Part shown: one piece after another, positions 9,501 through 16,457 of the stretch
Layout: each line of letters opens with the position of its first letter
Position numbering within the stretch: the first letter of the stretch is position 1
NCBI RefSeq assembly: GCF_024160105.1
Contig: NZ_JAMFTQ010000013.1
Location: 1-52,885, forward strand
Reading direction: 5' to 3'
Length of the DNA: 52,885 nt
DNA from: Corynebacterium stercoris
Lineage (GTDB): Bacteria; Actinomycetota; Actinomycetes; Mycobacteriales; Mycobacteriaceae
Notes under the pieces: model-generated
Told to the model about the DNA's origin: nothing
What the model saw: the letters and a program-made list of their open reading frames with translations, nothing else
Database searches by the model: none
Position numbers and translations under genes: made by a program

Positions 9501-11106
9501 CGCTGCGGTGCTCTCCGATGTGACGCGCTACCCGCACCTCGTGGGCCAGCAGCCCGATCTCTACCGCGGCTTTATGGAACGCACGTGGGGTAACGCGTCG
9601 GAGGATGGAGTCACCTCACTCATCCACCCCGAGTCGCACTTCACGGAGAAGAAAGCGGCACCTTTGCGCCGGGGTGCATACCTGCGGCTGCGGCGTCACT
9701 GGCACTTCGTTAATGAGCTGGTTCTTTTCGACATCGCTCATATATTCTTCTACGGGGTGCACACCTACGGTGCGGCCCAGAGCAGTCCACGTTTTTTGTC
9801 GGCAGTCCACATGTACCATCCGTCGACCGCCGTGGAATCACTCAAACACAATGGCACAGGGCCAAAACCAGGCTTCAAAGACGAACAGAATAACTGGGAT
9901 TTAAGACCGCACCGTGACCGTGTTCAGACAGTCGATGAGCAAACTCTTGAGGTGTGGAGATCCCTCCTCGAAGGTGACGGTGAGTCATCTCTCAATTCCC
10001 GAATGGTCTACACCGTTAACACTGAGGCTGCGGGTGTTCTTGAGAAGCTCGCAGCTGCCCCCCGCGTACGTGAGCGAAGCCTGCAATTCTCCCGTGGCTG
10101 GGATGAGTCAATAGACAAGAAAGCTGGCTACTTCGACACGGGCTGGGCAAGACCAAAAACCTGGGATGATGTGATCCTTCAAGGGCCGCACATCGGGCTA
10201 TCAACCCCTATGGTGAAGGAACCAAATCCGACTTTGAGGAGTAAAGGTGACTGGTCTGCCATTGATCTCGAAACGGTCCCAATTGATTTCATTCCGGCTA
10301 CCGCGTTGCAACCAGACCGGCGGACTAAACCAACCTACGACGCGGATTACCCGCACTATGCCGTAGAAAACCAGCGTGTTCCAGACAGGGCTCTGTTTAG
10401 GTTTGTTTGGAGGAAGATGGCTGCTCTGACTGGATACCGCACTCTTTACTCAGCCCTTATCCCTCAGGGGGCGGCAGTATCTGGTGCCGGGATGTCAGGG
10501 GGGAGTGTTTCCTCTTCTAAAAAAATGGTACAAACTGGGGCGGTACTTTCTGCGCTATTAAGTGACTTCGTTATCCGCTCGACCGGTGTCGCAAATATCT
10601 ATGCTCAATCAATCGAGGGGCTCCCTTTCAAGTTGGACCCCGCTTTGGCAGGCAAACTCGAACTTAACTACCTCCGCCTCAATTGCCTCACCGAGGCGTA
10701 TGCCCCGTTGTGGGAGGAGTTGATGGGGGAGGCGTGGGACGTCGATAAGCCTCTGCGAAAGGATGAGGAGCGCCGGGCCGCGCAGGTGGAGATTGATGCG
10801 ATTGTGGCGTTGTCGCTGGGTGTGACGGCGGATGAGTTGTGCATGATTTATCGGACGCAGTTTCCGGTGATGCGGCGCTATGACCAAGAGGATCGGTTTG
10901 ATGCAAATGGTCGGAAGGTGCCGAAGGAGATTGTGAAGGCGGACGCTGCGTTGCGTGATGGTGAGGAGTTGTCGGTGGCGGATCGGACGTGGGTGCATCC
11001 GCAGTCGGGTGTGGAGTACGTCTACGAGTATCCGTTTAGGCAGTTGGATCGGGAGGCGGATATGCGGAAGGCGTATGCGCGGTTTGAGGGGATGGTTACT
11101 AATTAA
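6538..11106 (+). CDS. Large N6-adenine DNA methyltransferase, DrmMI/Eco57I-like (1522 aa)
   Basis: The gene has a ribosome site AGGAG 9 bases before the ATG. AdoMet motif I is EPAMGSGAF (from E555), followed by YGVDLNPTAVELAEISLW (motif II-III) and the catalytic motif IV NPPW at 929-932, typical of gamma-type N6-adenine methylases. The N-terminal 500 residues are a helical extension as in Eco57I- and PglX-like enzymes; no clear PD-(D/E)XK motif was seen. Codon use changes inside the gene: bases about 9720-10680, where the target recognition region should lie, are AT-richer, and the last 393 bp use many G/T-ended codons. Those 393 bp are repeated after the next gene. The likely role is self-marking and/or target recognition for the helicase system. 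The size is large for DrmMI, so a type IIG-like role cannot be excluded. Confidence 0.88.
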   Translation: MATFDSILNIDEWISDHYFTTDETKGESFTKRVKNRTKEWEALEQETGTLSPIKRLQQRRGELQTAFATDADLDVSNNLIHQAFGYGTPAQQRYTRAGDTFTYTGWVGNAGTLAVIAANTGAETVDDIPALPVTIAQEAKDPQTTKVSKLVGDLFLAAEPPEYVVVLAGPWAMLAERESWPLGRYLAVNLQLAAERNDTKKAGELERVAVILARENLERAADGTTWWAQTREESQQHAVKVSGDLRDAVRESIEIIGNDVLDRRREQDLPTDTIDGNKLARQSLRYLYRILFLLFAEASPELAILPTGAPEYVDGYGLDRLRDQILNPPVTDKARRGTHLYDSLQLLFTQVNEGHDPLDSPTADQDAQNQGLTFRNLEADLFKRESTSLIDEVKLSNAALTRVLQNLLLSKVSAGRDRGFISYATLGVTELGQVYEGLMSYHGFVAQEDLYEVAPKGDASKGSWVLPTHAADTVPQDSFVMETKRMEEGGTAKTRRQHPAGSFVFRQSSRDRERSASFYTPQVLTEFTVGQAIEVLQEEGRIKTSEDVLSLTICEPAMGSGAFAVEAVRQLAELYLKLREDELDQQVEPEERTVELQKVKAHIALHQVYGVDLNPTAVELAEISLWLDTMTPQLKAPWFGLHLRRGNSLIGALRSTYSTAQLKKREWLTAVPRREPVQNFAEVIDAGETRDANAAGRIHQFLLPSATWGAAADAKDLKTLAADEIKAMKAWKKSVTGKVPTKEQAKKLTNLAARVESLWAITLSKMRIAEEQIRRDIDLWGLIPERNSKNVRREQIERELLHDSEGAYLRLRLIMDAWNALTFWPLTEVDALPDFDEWLATLTDVIGVDTTARDASQTQLGRATDWNELVELERTDIGLSGARAMDIVLANHPWLRVVQSVAAEQGFFHWDLDFAAVFAGGGFDLQVGNPPWVRPRTDLDALYSEADPWFSLAHKPTQAAKNERREQWNTDPSARETVYRGLGESVATAAVLSDVTRYPHLVGQQPDLYRGFMERTWGNASEDGVTSLIHPESHFTEKKAAPLRRGAYLRLRRHWHFVNELVLFDIAHIFFYGVHTYGAAQSSPRFLSAVHMYHPSTAVESLKHNGTGPKPGFKDEQNNWDLRPHRDRVQTVDEQTLEVWRSLLEGDGESSLNSRMVYTVNTEAAGVLEKLAAAPRVRERSLQFSRGWDESIDKKAGYFDTGWARPKTWDDVILQGPHIGLSTPMVKEPNPTLRSKGDWSAIDLETVPIDFIPATALQPDRRTKPTYDADYPHYAVENQRVPDRALFRFVWRKMAALTGYRTLYSALIPQGAAVSGAGMSGGSVSSSKKMVQTGAVLSALLSDFVIRSTGVANIYAQSIEGLPFKLDPALAGKLELNYLRLNCLTEAYAPLWEELMGEAWDVDKPLRKDEERRAAQVEIDAIVALSLGVTADELCMIYRTQFPVMRRYDQEDRFDANGRKVPKEIVKADAALRDGEELSVADRTWVHPQSGVEYVYEYPFRQLDREADMRKAYARFEGMVTN
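10714..11106 (+). repeat. Methylase 3'-end direct repeat, copy 1
   Basis: This 393-bp segment encodes the C-terminal residues from EELMGEAWDVDKP to the stop codon. A second copy of identical length lies at 12929-13321. The protein products are about 85 % identical by eye, with long identical runs such as QFPVMRRYDQEDRFDANG. The segment differs in codon use from the rest of the methylase. Confidence 0.95.
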
Positions 11107-11219
11107 AAAATCAGGCTGCCAGCGGGGCTAAGGCGTGACAGCTATCAAGCCCTCAGCTATTCGGTCGTCTTGACGGCCCGATCCCCATACCCATTTTTCT
11201 AATTACGTGGAGGAGAAAC

Positions 11220-12938
11220 GTGACTGAATGTTCACAGTCGAGGCAATTCGAGTGGAGAGAGATAGATACAGAGCTCAAACGCTATCTTCCCCAAAAGAAA
11301 GTCACGGAGGCTGGTCGAGCACCCACTGGTTGGTTGATCGTAGGAGAGGATATCCCGTATCAGGAAACGGGGATTTGGGGTGGGCTGAGCGCGGTGCTGG
11401 TGCCACCTTCATTTGAACGAGACCATCGGTTCGGTAACGGATGGGCAGGCGGACGACTCGGAGAAGTGTCGATAACGTATTCGAAGGAAGGTGAAGCTGT
11501 TTCATCGGGTTTAAGTGAAGAGGTCGGCGATAACAAACTTGAATTCTTCTGTGGTGCCACTAAACCTCCCGGAGCTAACCAACACCAGGTATTCATTGCT
11601 CAACCATTCCTCTGGTTTTGGGATGCCTATCAGGTAGGTGATGAATGGAGGTATTTAACGCTCGGTGGCGAAGAAAGAAAGCTGGTCCGGTTTCAAGTCG
11701 GTACTGAGGGCTGGACGTTGGAAGCTCGCGCAGAAGAAGTTAGAACATTCCTTCATACGTTCGGGATGAAGCTTCTCTTCCAGTTCGAACTTTTCAAGCG
11801 TACCGATTCAGACTTTGATGGCGAAGAACGTTACGAATATTCGGATGATTGGGGCCGTTTTCAGTACCACGAATACGCTTCTCGAGGAATGCCGGGAAGA
11901 CATTTCATGAAGGCGTTAGATGGGTACTTTTATGTCACTGGCCTGCTAGGGAAGTCAAAACCTCGTATGCTCCAGTGGCAATCTGATCCATCAGAATACG
12001 AGGACTTCATCATCGGGGTGTCGGAAGACGGAGTACCGGTTACCCATACTTCCGATCCGGACACGTTAGATAATCACTTCGGGAAAAGTCCTGGTGCGCC
12101 CCATTATCTGACACCGATCTACTTTTCTAAGGACGTGCTAAACAAATATGCGAGCTCCCCAAGTCGTTACAAGATAAGCACTTCGAGGATAGAGTGTCTC
12201 AATCTGTGGGGGCTTGACATATCAATAAACGGACACGATCTTGTTGTAGCTTATCTTGGTGATATCGGAACCCGCCTACCATCGGAGGAACACCAGCACT
12301 GGCGCATCCACAATGTGGCTCCTGAAGGTGGGATCGATGAAGGCCGATTTCGGCGGGACATTCTTGGACAGTGGGCAGATTCTCCCGACGCAGTGAATGA
12401 GATTCGCAGGAAAGTTAAACGGATCAACGAGATCACTGAGGATGGGCTCGGGTTTGCTATATGGAGGAGTCCCAATCCCCATCTCAAAGCGGAATTAAAT
12501 GCGTTAATTGGGCCAGTGTCTTCGGATCCCGCTGCGCTCACGGAACCTGTGCTTACTTTAACCAAATTTCTTGTCGATTCCTTAAACGGGAAGGCGATCA
12601 ACCGTGCGCTAAAAGGCGAGGAGATCGATTCAAATAAGCACTTGGTAAATCTCTCAACGGTATTAGAAAAGAACAACATGCCAGCCGGCTGGATTCAGAC
12701 TCTAAGAGATTTGCAAGGGCTCCGATCACGCGGGGGGATAGCGCACATTCGTAATTCAGAAACGGCGAAAGCCTTCGCAGCAATGGGCCTTAAGGGCCTG
12801 GATTCCAGAGACGATTTCAAACTCATTCTGTTTCAACTCAACAATGCGTTAGACCAATTTCTCGGGGAGGGTGTCACCGAGGTTGACCGAAATCGAAATA
12901 GGGATCCTATGGCAGTTCCTGCACAAGAGAGGAGTTGA
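11220..12938 (+). CDS. Uncharacterised defence-island protein with C-terminal HEPN-like R-x4-H motif (572 aa)
   Basis: The GTG at 11220 is preceded by GGAGGAG at a good distance. The protein has no signal peptide or membrane segment. The first 400 residues are mixed alpha/beta with many aromatics; a central part (YFSKDVLNKY, then LWGLDISING and YLGDIG) recalls a widespread unnamed family of defence islands, from memory. The C-terminal 130 residues are helical and contain R504-G-G-I-A-H509, the R-x4-H spacing of HEPN ribonucleases. An RNase effector role is inferred. The gene is AT-richer than its neighbours and its last codons (Glu-Arg-Ser-stop) lie in the second copy of the methylase 3' repeat, so it is bracketed by direct repeats like inserted cargo. 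Confidence 0.8.
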   Translation: MTECSQSRQFEWREIDTELKRYLPQKKVTEAGRAPTGWLIVGEDIPYQETGIWGGLSAVLVPPSFERDHRFGNGWAGGRLGEVSITYSKEGEAVSSGLSEEVGDNKLEFFCGATKPPGANQHQVFIAQPFLWFWDAYQVGDEWRYLTLGGEERKLVRFQVGTEGWTLEARAEEVRTFLHTFGMKLLFQFELFKRTDSDFDGEERYEYSDDWGRFQYHEYASRGMPGRHFMKALDGYFYVTGLLGKSKPRMLQWQSDPSEYEDFIIGVSEDGVPVTHTSDPDTLDNHFGKSPGAPHYLTPIYFSKDVLNKYASSPSRYKISTSRIECLNLWGLDISINGHDLVVAYLGDIGTRLPSEEHQHWRIHNVAPEGGIDEGRFRRDILGQWADSPDAVNEIRRKVKRINEITEDGLGFAIWRSPNPHLKAELNALIGPVSSDPAALTEPVLTLTKFLVDSLNGKAINRALKGEEIDSNKHLVNLSTVLEKNNMPAGWIQTLRDLQGLRSRGGIAHIRNSETAKAFAAMGLKGLDSRDDFKLILFQLNNALDQFLGEGVTEVDRNRNRDPMAVPAQERS

Positions 12939-13321
12939 TGGGGGAACCTTGGGGCGTCGATAAGCCTTTGCGAAAGGATGAGGAGCGTCGAGCCGCGCAG
13001 GTGGAGATTGATGCGATTGTGGCGTTGTCGTTGGGTGTGACGGCGGATGAGCTGTGCATGATCTATCGAACGCAGTTTCCGGTGATGCGGCGTTATGACC
13101 AGGAGGACCGGTTTGATGCGAATGGTCGGAAGGTACCGAAGGATGTGTTGAAGTTGCAGGCGAAGTTGCGCGACGGTGAGGAGTTGTCGATGGCGGATCG
13201 GACGTGGGTGTATCCGCAGTCGGGTGTGGAATACGTCTACGAGTATCCGTTCAGGCATTTGGATCGGGAGACGGATATACGGGAGGCGTATCAGCGATTT
13301 GAAGCGATGGTGAGGGAGTGA
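12929..13321 (+). pseudogene. Methylase 3'-end direct repeat, copy 2 (orphan C-terminal fragment)
   Basis: This copy has the same length and frame as 10714-11106 and begins at the same word GAGGAGTTGATGGGGGA. It carries an open frame from the ATG at 12938 to the stop at 13321 (about 127 residues) but no methylase motifs. The ATG overlaps the stop of the 572-residue gene (TGATG), so the fragment may be made by coupled translation. Most differences from copy 1 are synonymous or conservative, which suggests a duplication that is not very old or is held similar by gene conversion. It could be a repeat left by insertion of the upstream gene, the tail of a lost second methylase, or a spare C-terminus. 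Confidence 0.85.
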
Positions 13322-13346
13322 AAGAAGTTCAATTAGGAGCACAGAA

Positions 13347-14762
13347 ATGAACCAAACTGGAATTGATCAAATTTTGGGTGGCGAGCCCGTTGGCGGATTT
13401 CTGCGACTTCGATGTGGGGAGAAGGTCGAGAGTGTGCCTGGTACGATCCAGCTGATAGGCCCCCAGGTGGTCGTAAGATTCACCATCGAGGAGATGACTC
13501 GGCTGGCAGCAACGTTCGTGCCTGGGCACATGTTGGTTTTTGGGGAGGAGAAACTAAACCCGATTACCTATTCCCAGACGGCCGTTTTCGACTCAAGCCT
13601 CGGCAGCGCGACTTTAATCCAATTGGGTAGGCCAGAAGTTTTGACCCACACCATAACCCACCCGCTGGAATGTCGTTTGCGGCCTCGTTTTACCGTCTTA
13701 GCCAACGTTGGAGAGCCCTATTGGCGTAGACCCACGAAGGTCATGGCTGAAATTGGCGGACTTGCAGCTTGGATGCATAACGGGCGAGTCGCCAGATCGG
13801 GATCCTTAAACTATGAGAGGAAGACAGACGGTGACAACAGATGCCGTCTGTCTTTTGACGATTTCGATGATCAATTGTTCGTGTTCGACGACTCGGGCTC
13901 AACGTTAACGATTCGCTCTTTGCATGAGATCAATCAAACTGACTCCCGAGATGAACTCGCAATCAGGTTTAGAACCACGGTCATCGCCGAGCGATCGCAC
14001 GAAACCACCTGGACGCAGGCGTTGGACACAATCGATGCGATACAAGAACTGGTTAACTTCTTATCTTGGTCTAACCAGCAGTGGAATTTTTTGCATTGTA
14101 TGTTCGGGGTGAACACGACAATCGATGAGGAATTTTGGAAAAGTATCGGTACCCCGCCACCTCCAGAAGTTCCCGAATCTTGGAAGAAAACCCTGACCTC
14201 GCAGTCGCGAGACGACCTCCAGGAAACTACGAAAGCACTCGAATTCGTGATGCCCTTTGACGAGCTTACTGAAAGCTCATTTAGTACTTGGTTTCAGCTT
14301 CGTTCAGAATTTGCAGAAGGTCTCCGTCAGATTCTTCAAGTGATTCAAGAACCAGGACTGACACACGAGGTGCGTGCGCTTCAGCTTGGTGCAGGTATCG
14401 AGCTATTGGGATTCCGTTCGCTAGCTGCGAAAACCAGCACCGAGAAGGCAGACAACACACGGGCTAAGAGGCTGTTTAACGAGATAGCCGCCGAGGCGGT
14501 TCGGTTATTTCCTGAGACTTTCAGCAACTGGTCGCAAGATGCAAATAACAACTATCAGTTTATGAAGCACCTAGGTCGCAAAGGTGAGGTTCCGACGGTG
14601 GGCGAACTCGCACGCACGAATGATTTAACGGTCCTAGTCTTTCAATCGTGGCTTGCGAAGAGGTTGGGAGCATCAGACGATAATTTAAGGGCCCAAATCA
14701 GTGAGTCATGGCGCTTCACTTCGGACTATTCCCGCATCCCAGACCCCAGCGAGCTTCGTTAG
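13347..14762 (+). CDS. ApeA-like HEPN protein, paralogue 1 (471 aa)
   Basis: The ATG at 13347 has AGGAG 7 bases upstream. The order of parts is an N-terminal beta-rich region (about 1-210) like the ApeA N-terminal domain, a central helical region with FLSWSNQQWNFLHC, and a C-terminal HEPN-like helical bundle. In the last, Y403-Q-F-M-K-H408 stands where canonical HEPN RNases have R-x4-6-H. The same Y-x3-K-H pattern appears in the paralogues at 14957-16360 and 27214-28689. ApeA proteins are known anti-phage HEPN effectors. Here it lies right behind the second copy of the methylase tail and in front of a decayed third copy, so it looks like a second cargo gene. Low GC supports transfer. The activity is inferred. 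Confidence 0.72.
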   Translation: MNQTGIDQILGGEPVGGFLRLRCGEKVESVPGTIQLIGPQVVVRFTIEEMTRLAATFVPGHMLVFGEEKLNPITYSQTAVFDSSLGSATLIQLGRPEVLTHTITHPLECRLRPRFTVLANVGEPYWRRPTKVMAEIGGLAAWMHNGRVARSGSLNYERKTDGDNRCRLSFDDFDDQLFVFDDSGSTLTIRSLHEINQTDSRDELAIRFRTTVIAERSHETTWTQALDTIDAIQELVNFLSWSNQQWNFLHCMFGVNTTIDEEFWKSIGTPPPPEVPESWKKTLTSQSRDDLQETTKALEFVMPFDELTESSFSTWFQLRSEFAEGLRQILQVIQEPGLTHEVRALQLGAGIELLGFRSLAAKTSTEKADNTRAKRLFNEIAAEAVRLFPETFSNWSQDANNNYQFMKHLGRKGEVPTVGELARTNDLTVLVFQSWLAKRLGASDDNLRAQISESWRFTSDYSRIPDPSELR

Positions 14763-14956
14763 CCAAGTGGAGCCCGCAAAGGCTTTTTGACACGAATCGC
14801 GAAAGATGCGTCACGATGCGTGGCACCGCGGACAAAGCTTTCGTGCTCACAGAGGGTTATCGGTGGCGGATCGAAAGTGGACTTACTCGGTGGCGAGCCC
14901 GCAACCGAGCGCACTGTAACGATATGCGATTTGGGGACTGGTTACGCGGAGAGCTG
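14763..14956 (+). pseudogene. Decayed third copy of the methylase 3' end
   Basis: This gene-free stretch keeps islands of similarity to the methylase tail in the same order. TTTGACACGAATCGC (14786-14800) aligns with TTTGATGCAAATGGT (from 10897). TCGGTGGCGGATCG (from 14860) is an exact 14-base match to the tail at 10972. TATGCG..TTTGGGG..TGGTTAC (14923-14945) aligns with the end of the methylase. The first two islands are 75 bp apart here and 76 bp in the methylase, and about 42 bp are missing between the second and third. Frame is lost, so it is a relic. The call rests on alignment by eye. Confidence 0.55.
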
Positions 14957-16360
14957 CTAAGACTGTGACCAATCTTGAAGTGGGTCATTAATCGTGGTGT
15001 ACACGTATCTTCTTGGATTCCCAGGGTCCATCTTTATCAACTCTTTAAGAGTTTTCTCGGGTACCCCGATCTCCATCGCCAGCAAGACTCGTACGACAAA
15101 TAGTCCTTCAGAATACGTTCTCAACTCGTCAAGATCATTGTCTACGGACAAAAGTCCCGCATGTTTGGAGGCATTATAAGCTTTAGACATGCGTTCAGCC
15201 CACCCCGGAAACTCTTTTTTACCTAGCACGGGATTGAGGCGCGCCCTGAGACGGTCGCACTCATTGCGAAAGCCGATTTGATTTTCAGATGTCTCCTCGT
15301 CGGGGTAGAAGTAGTGGAACATCCCATCGATTGCCCCACCTAGGAGTTGTATTCTCCTTGGCAGGGGAAAGTTGAGGCGAAGTAGTAAATCCAATGTTTG
15401 CACGGCTCTAGATGACCGACGATCTGCACAGAGCCTGAACCAGGTACTCACTCCTTCTGAGCCAATTGCATCAAAGGGATAGAGGTGGTGACTTGGTGCC
15501 TCTTCCGACGAAGTTCCTCGGATATCTTCTATTCCGTCCAGTAGATGCCAGCTATGAGGCCCTTCTGAATCAAGAGAGTCAGACAGCTCGAAGTGGACCA
15601 CGATTTCCACGACTTCCTGTGGGCTCCAAGTTGAGATGGAGAGGAGATCTCTAAGTATCAGTGCATCTCCAATACTTTCGCCCCATTTCTGTGGACGCGT
15701 AGAAACTCTTTCGATAGTTCCAAGGCTATGCAGAGCAACGAACCTTCCTCGGTGGGACGGCCATCCACTTTCATCCATTTTCCAATCCGCTCTAAGCAGG
15801 CGTCTAATATAATCCGTCCTGTCAACCTCGACGGGATGGTTGTTGCGGGTGTTTATCTGAATCCCGCTTAGGCCGCCGTTGTTGAACTCGACACTTTCTT
15901 CGATCGCTCCTGTCTGCAGCCAATCGAATAAACCGGAAATCTCTGCACGGATTGTCCCAGCACCGCCCTCTAGGGGGATTACCGATAGACCATGGACTAC
16001 GAGCCTAGATCTATAGGTCACGACTACTGTTTTTCTGAACATGGAGACCGAGCGTCCGCGCTCGTAGCAGCCATACAAAGCTAGCGTCGCTCCTTCTCCG
16101 TTGAAGATGAAAAAGCGAGGTTGGAGATCCCTAGCTAGGTCGTTGTCGAAAACGGAACTCAATCCGCTCTGCTCGCTAAGGAACTCCGATTCTGGGTACA
16201 GCGCCGTTACCGTAATAGACCCGTCGGACGATTTCTCGACGTATCCGGTGAAGGGCTTGACCTCTGGGTTCTTGGCATCGACGACATCCCCAAAGAGTTG
16301 TTCGCCAACAGTTAGAAGTCGTCTCGATCTCATTTGAGTTTCATTACTCCGTCTCTCCAT
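14957..16360 (-). CDS. ApeA-like HEPN protein, paralogue 2 (467 aa)
   Basis: It is convergent to the first ApeA-like gene and divergent from the large helicase (97 bp between starts). The N-terminal part is beta-rich and carries the FTGYVEKSSDGSITVTALYPE stretch; the middle contains ISTWSPQEVVEIVVHFEL, matching the FLSWSNQQ region of paralogue 1. The C-terminal helical domain has Y395-N-A-S-K-H400, the Y-x3-K-H form of the HEPN site. The start is the first ATG (16360); a second ATG at 16333 is a reasonable alternative. The sequence is AT-rich relative to the helicase. An RNA-cleaving abortive role is inferred from the ApeA family; the missing active-site Arg makes catalysis uncertain. Confidence 0.7.
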   Translation of the reverse strand: MERRSNETQMRSRRLLTVGEQLFGDVVDAKNPEVKPFTGYVEKSSDGSITVTALYPESEFLSEQSGLSSVFDNDLARDLQPRFFIFNGEGATLALYGCYERGRSVSMFRKTVVVTYRSRLVVHGLSVIPLEGGAGTIRAEISGLFDWLQTGAIEESVEFNNGGLSGIQINTRNNHPVEVDRTDYIRRLLRADWKMDESGWPSHRGRFVALHSLGTIERVSTRPQKWGESIGDALILRDLLSISTWSPQEVVEIVVHFELSDSLDSEGPHSWHLLDGIEDIRGTSSEEAPSHHLYPFDAIGSEGVSTWFRLCADRRSSRAVQTLDLLLRLNFPLPRRIQLLGGAIDGMFHYFYPDEETSENQIGFRNECDRLRARLNPVLGKKEFPGWAERMSKAYNASKHAGLLSVDNDLDELRTYSEGLFVVRVLLAMEIGVPEKTLKELIKMDPGNPRRYVYTTINDPLQDWSQS

Positions 16361-16443
16361 TGAGCCGTAGTCTCAACCAACTACCATCAGAGCTTGACAA
16401 TCTCGAAATAAAGGTAAGCATGCTTTCGATACGATCGTCTCGA

Positions 16444-16457
16444 TAACATCGTCTCTG
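16444..16457 (+). promoter_or_regulatory. Putative -10 box and leaderless start of the large helicase
   Basis: TAACAT at 16444-16449 lies 7 bases before the GTG at 16457 and no ribosome site is seen, which fits a leaderless transcript. A TTGACA word at 16394-16399 is too far upstream to pair with this box. The 96 bp between the divergent genes contain nothing else clear. Confidence 0.35.
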
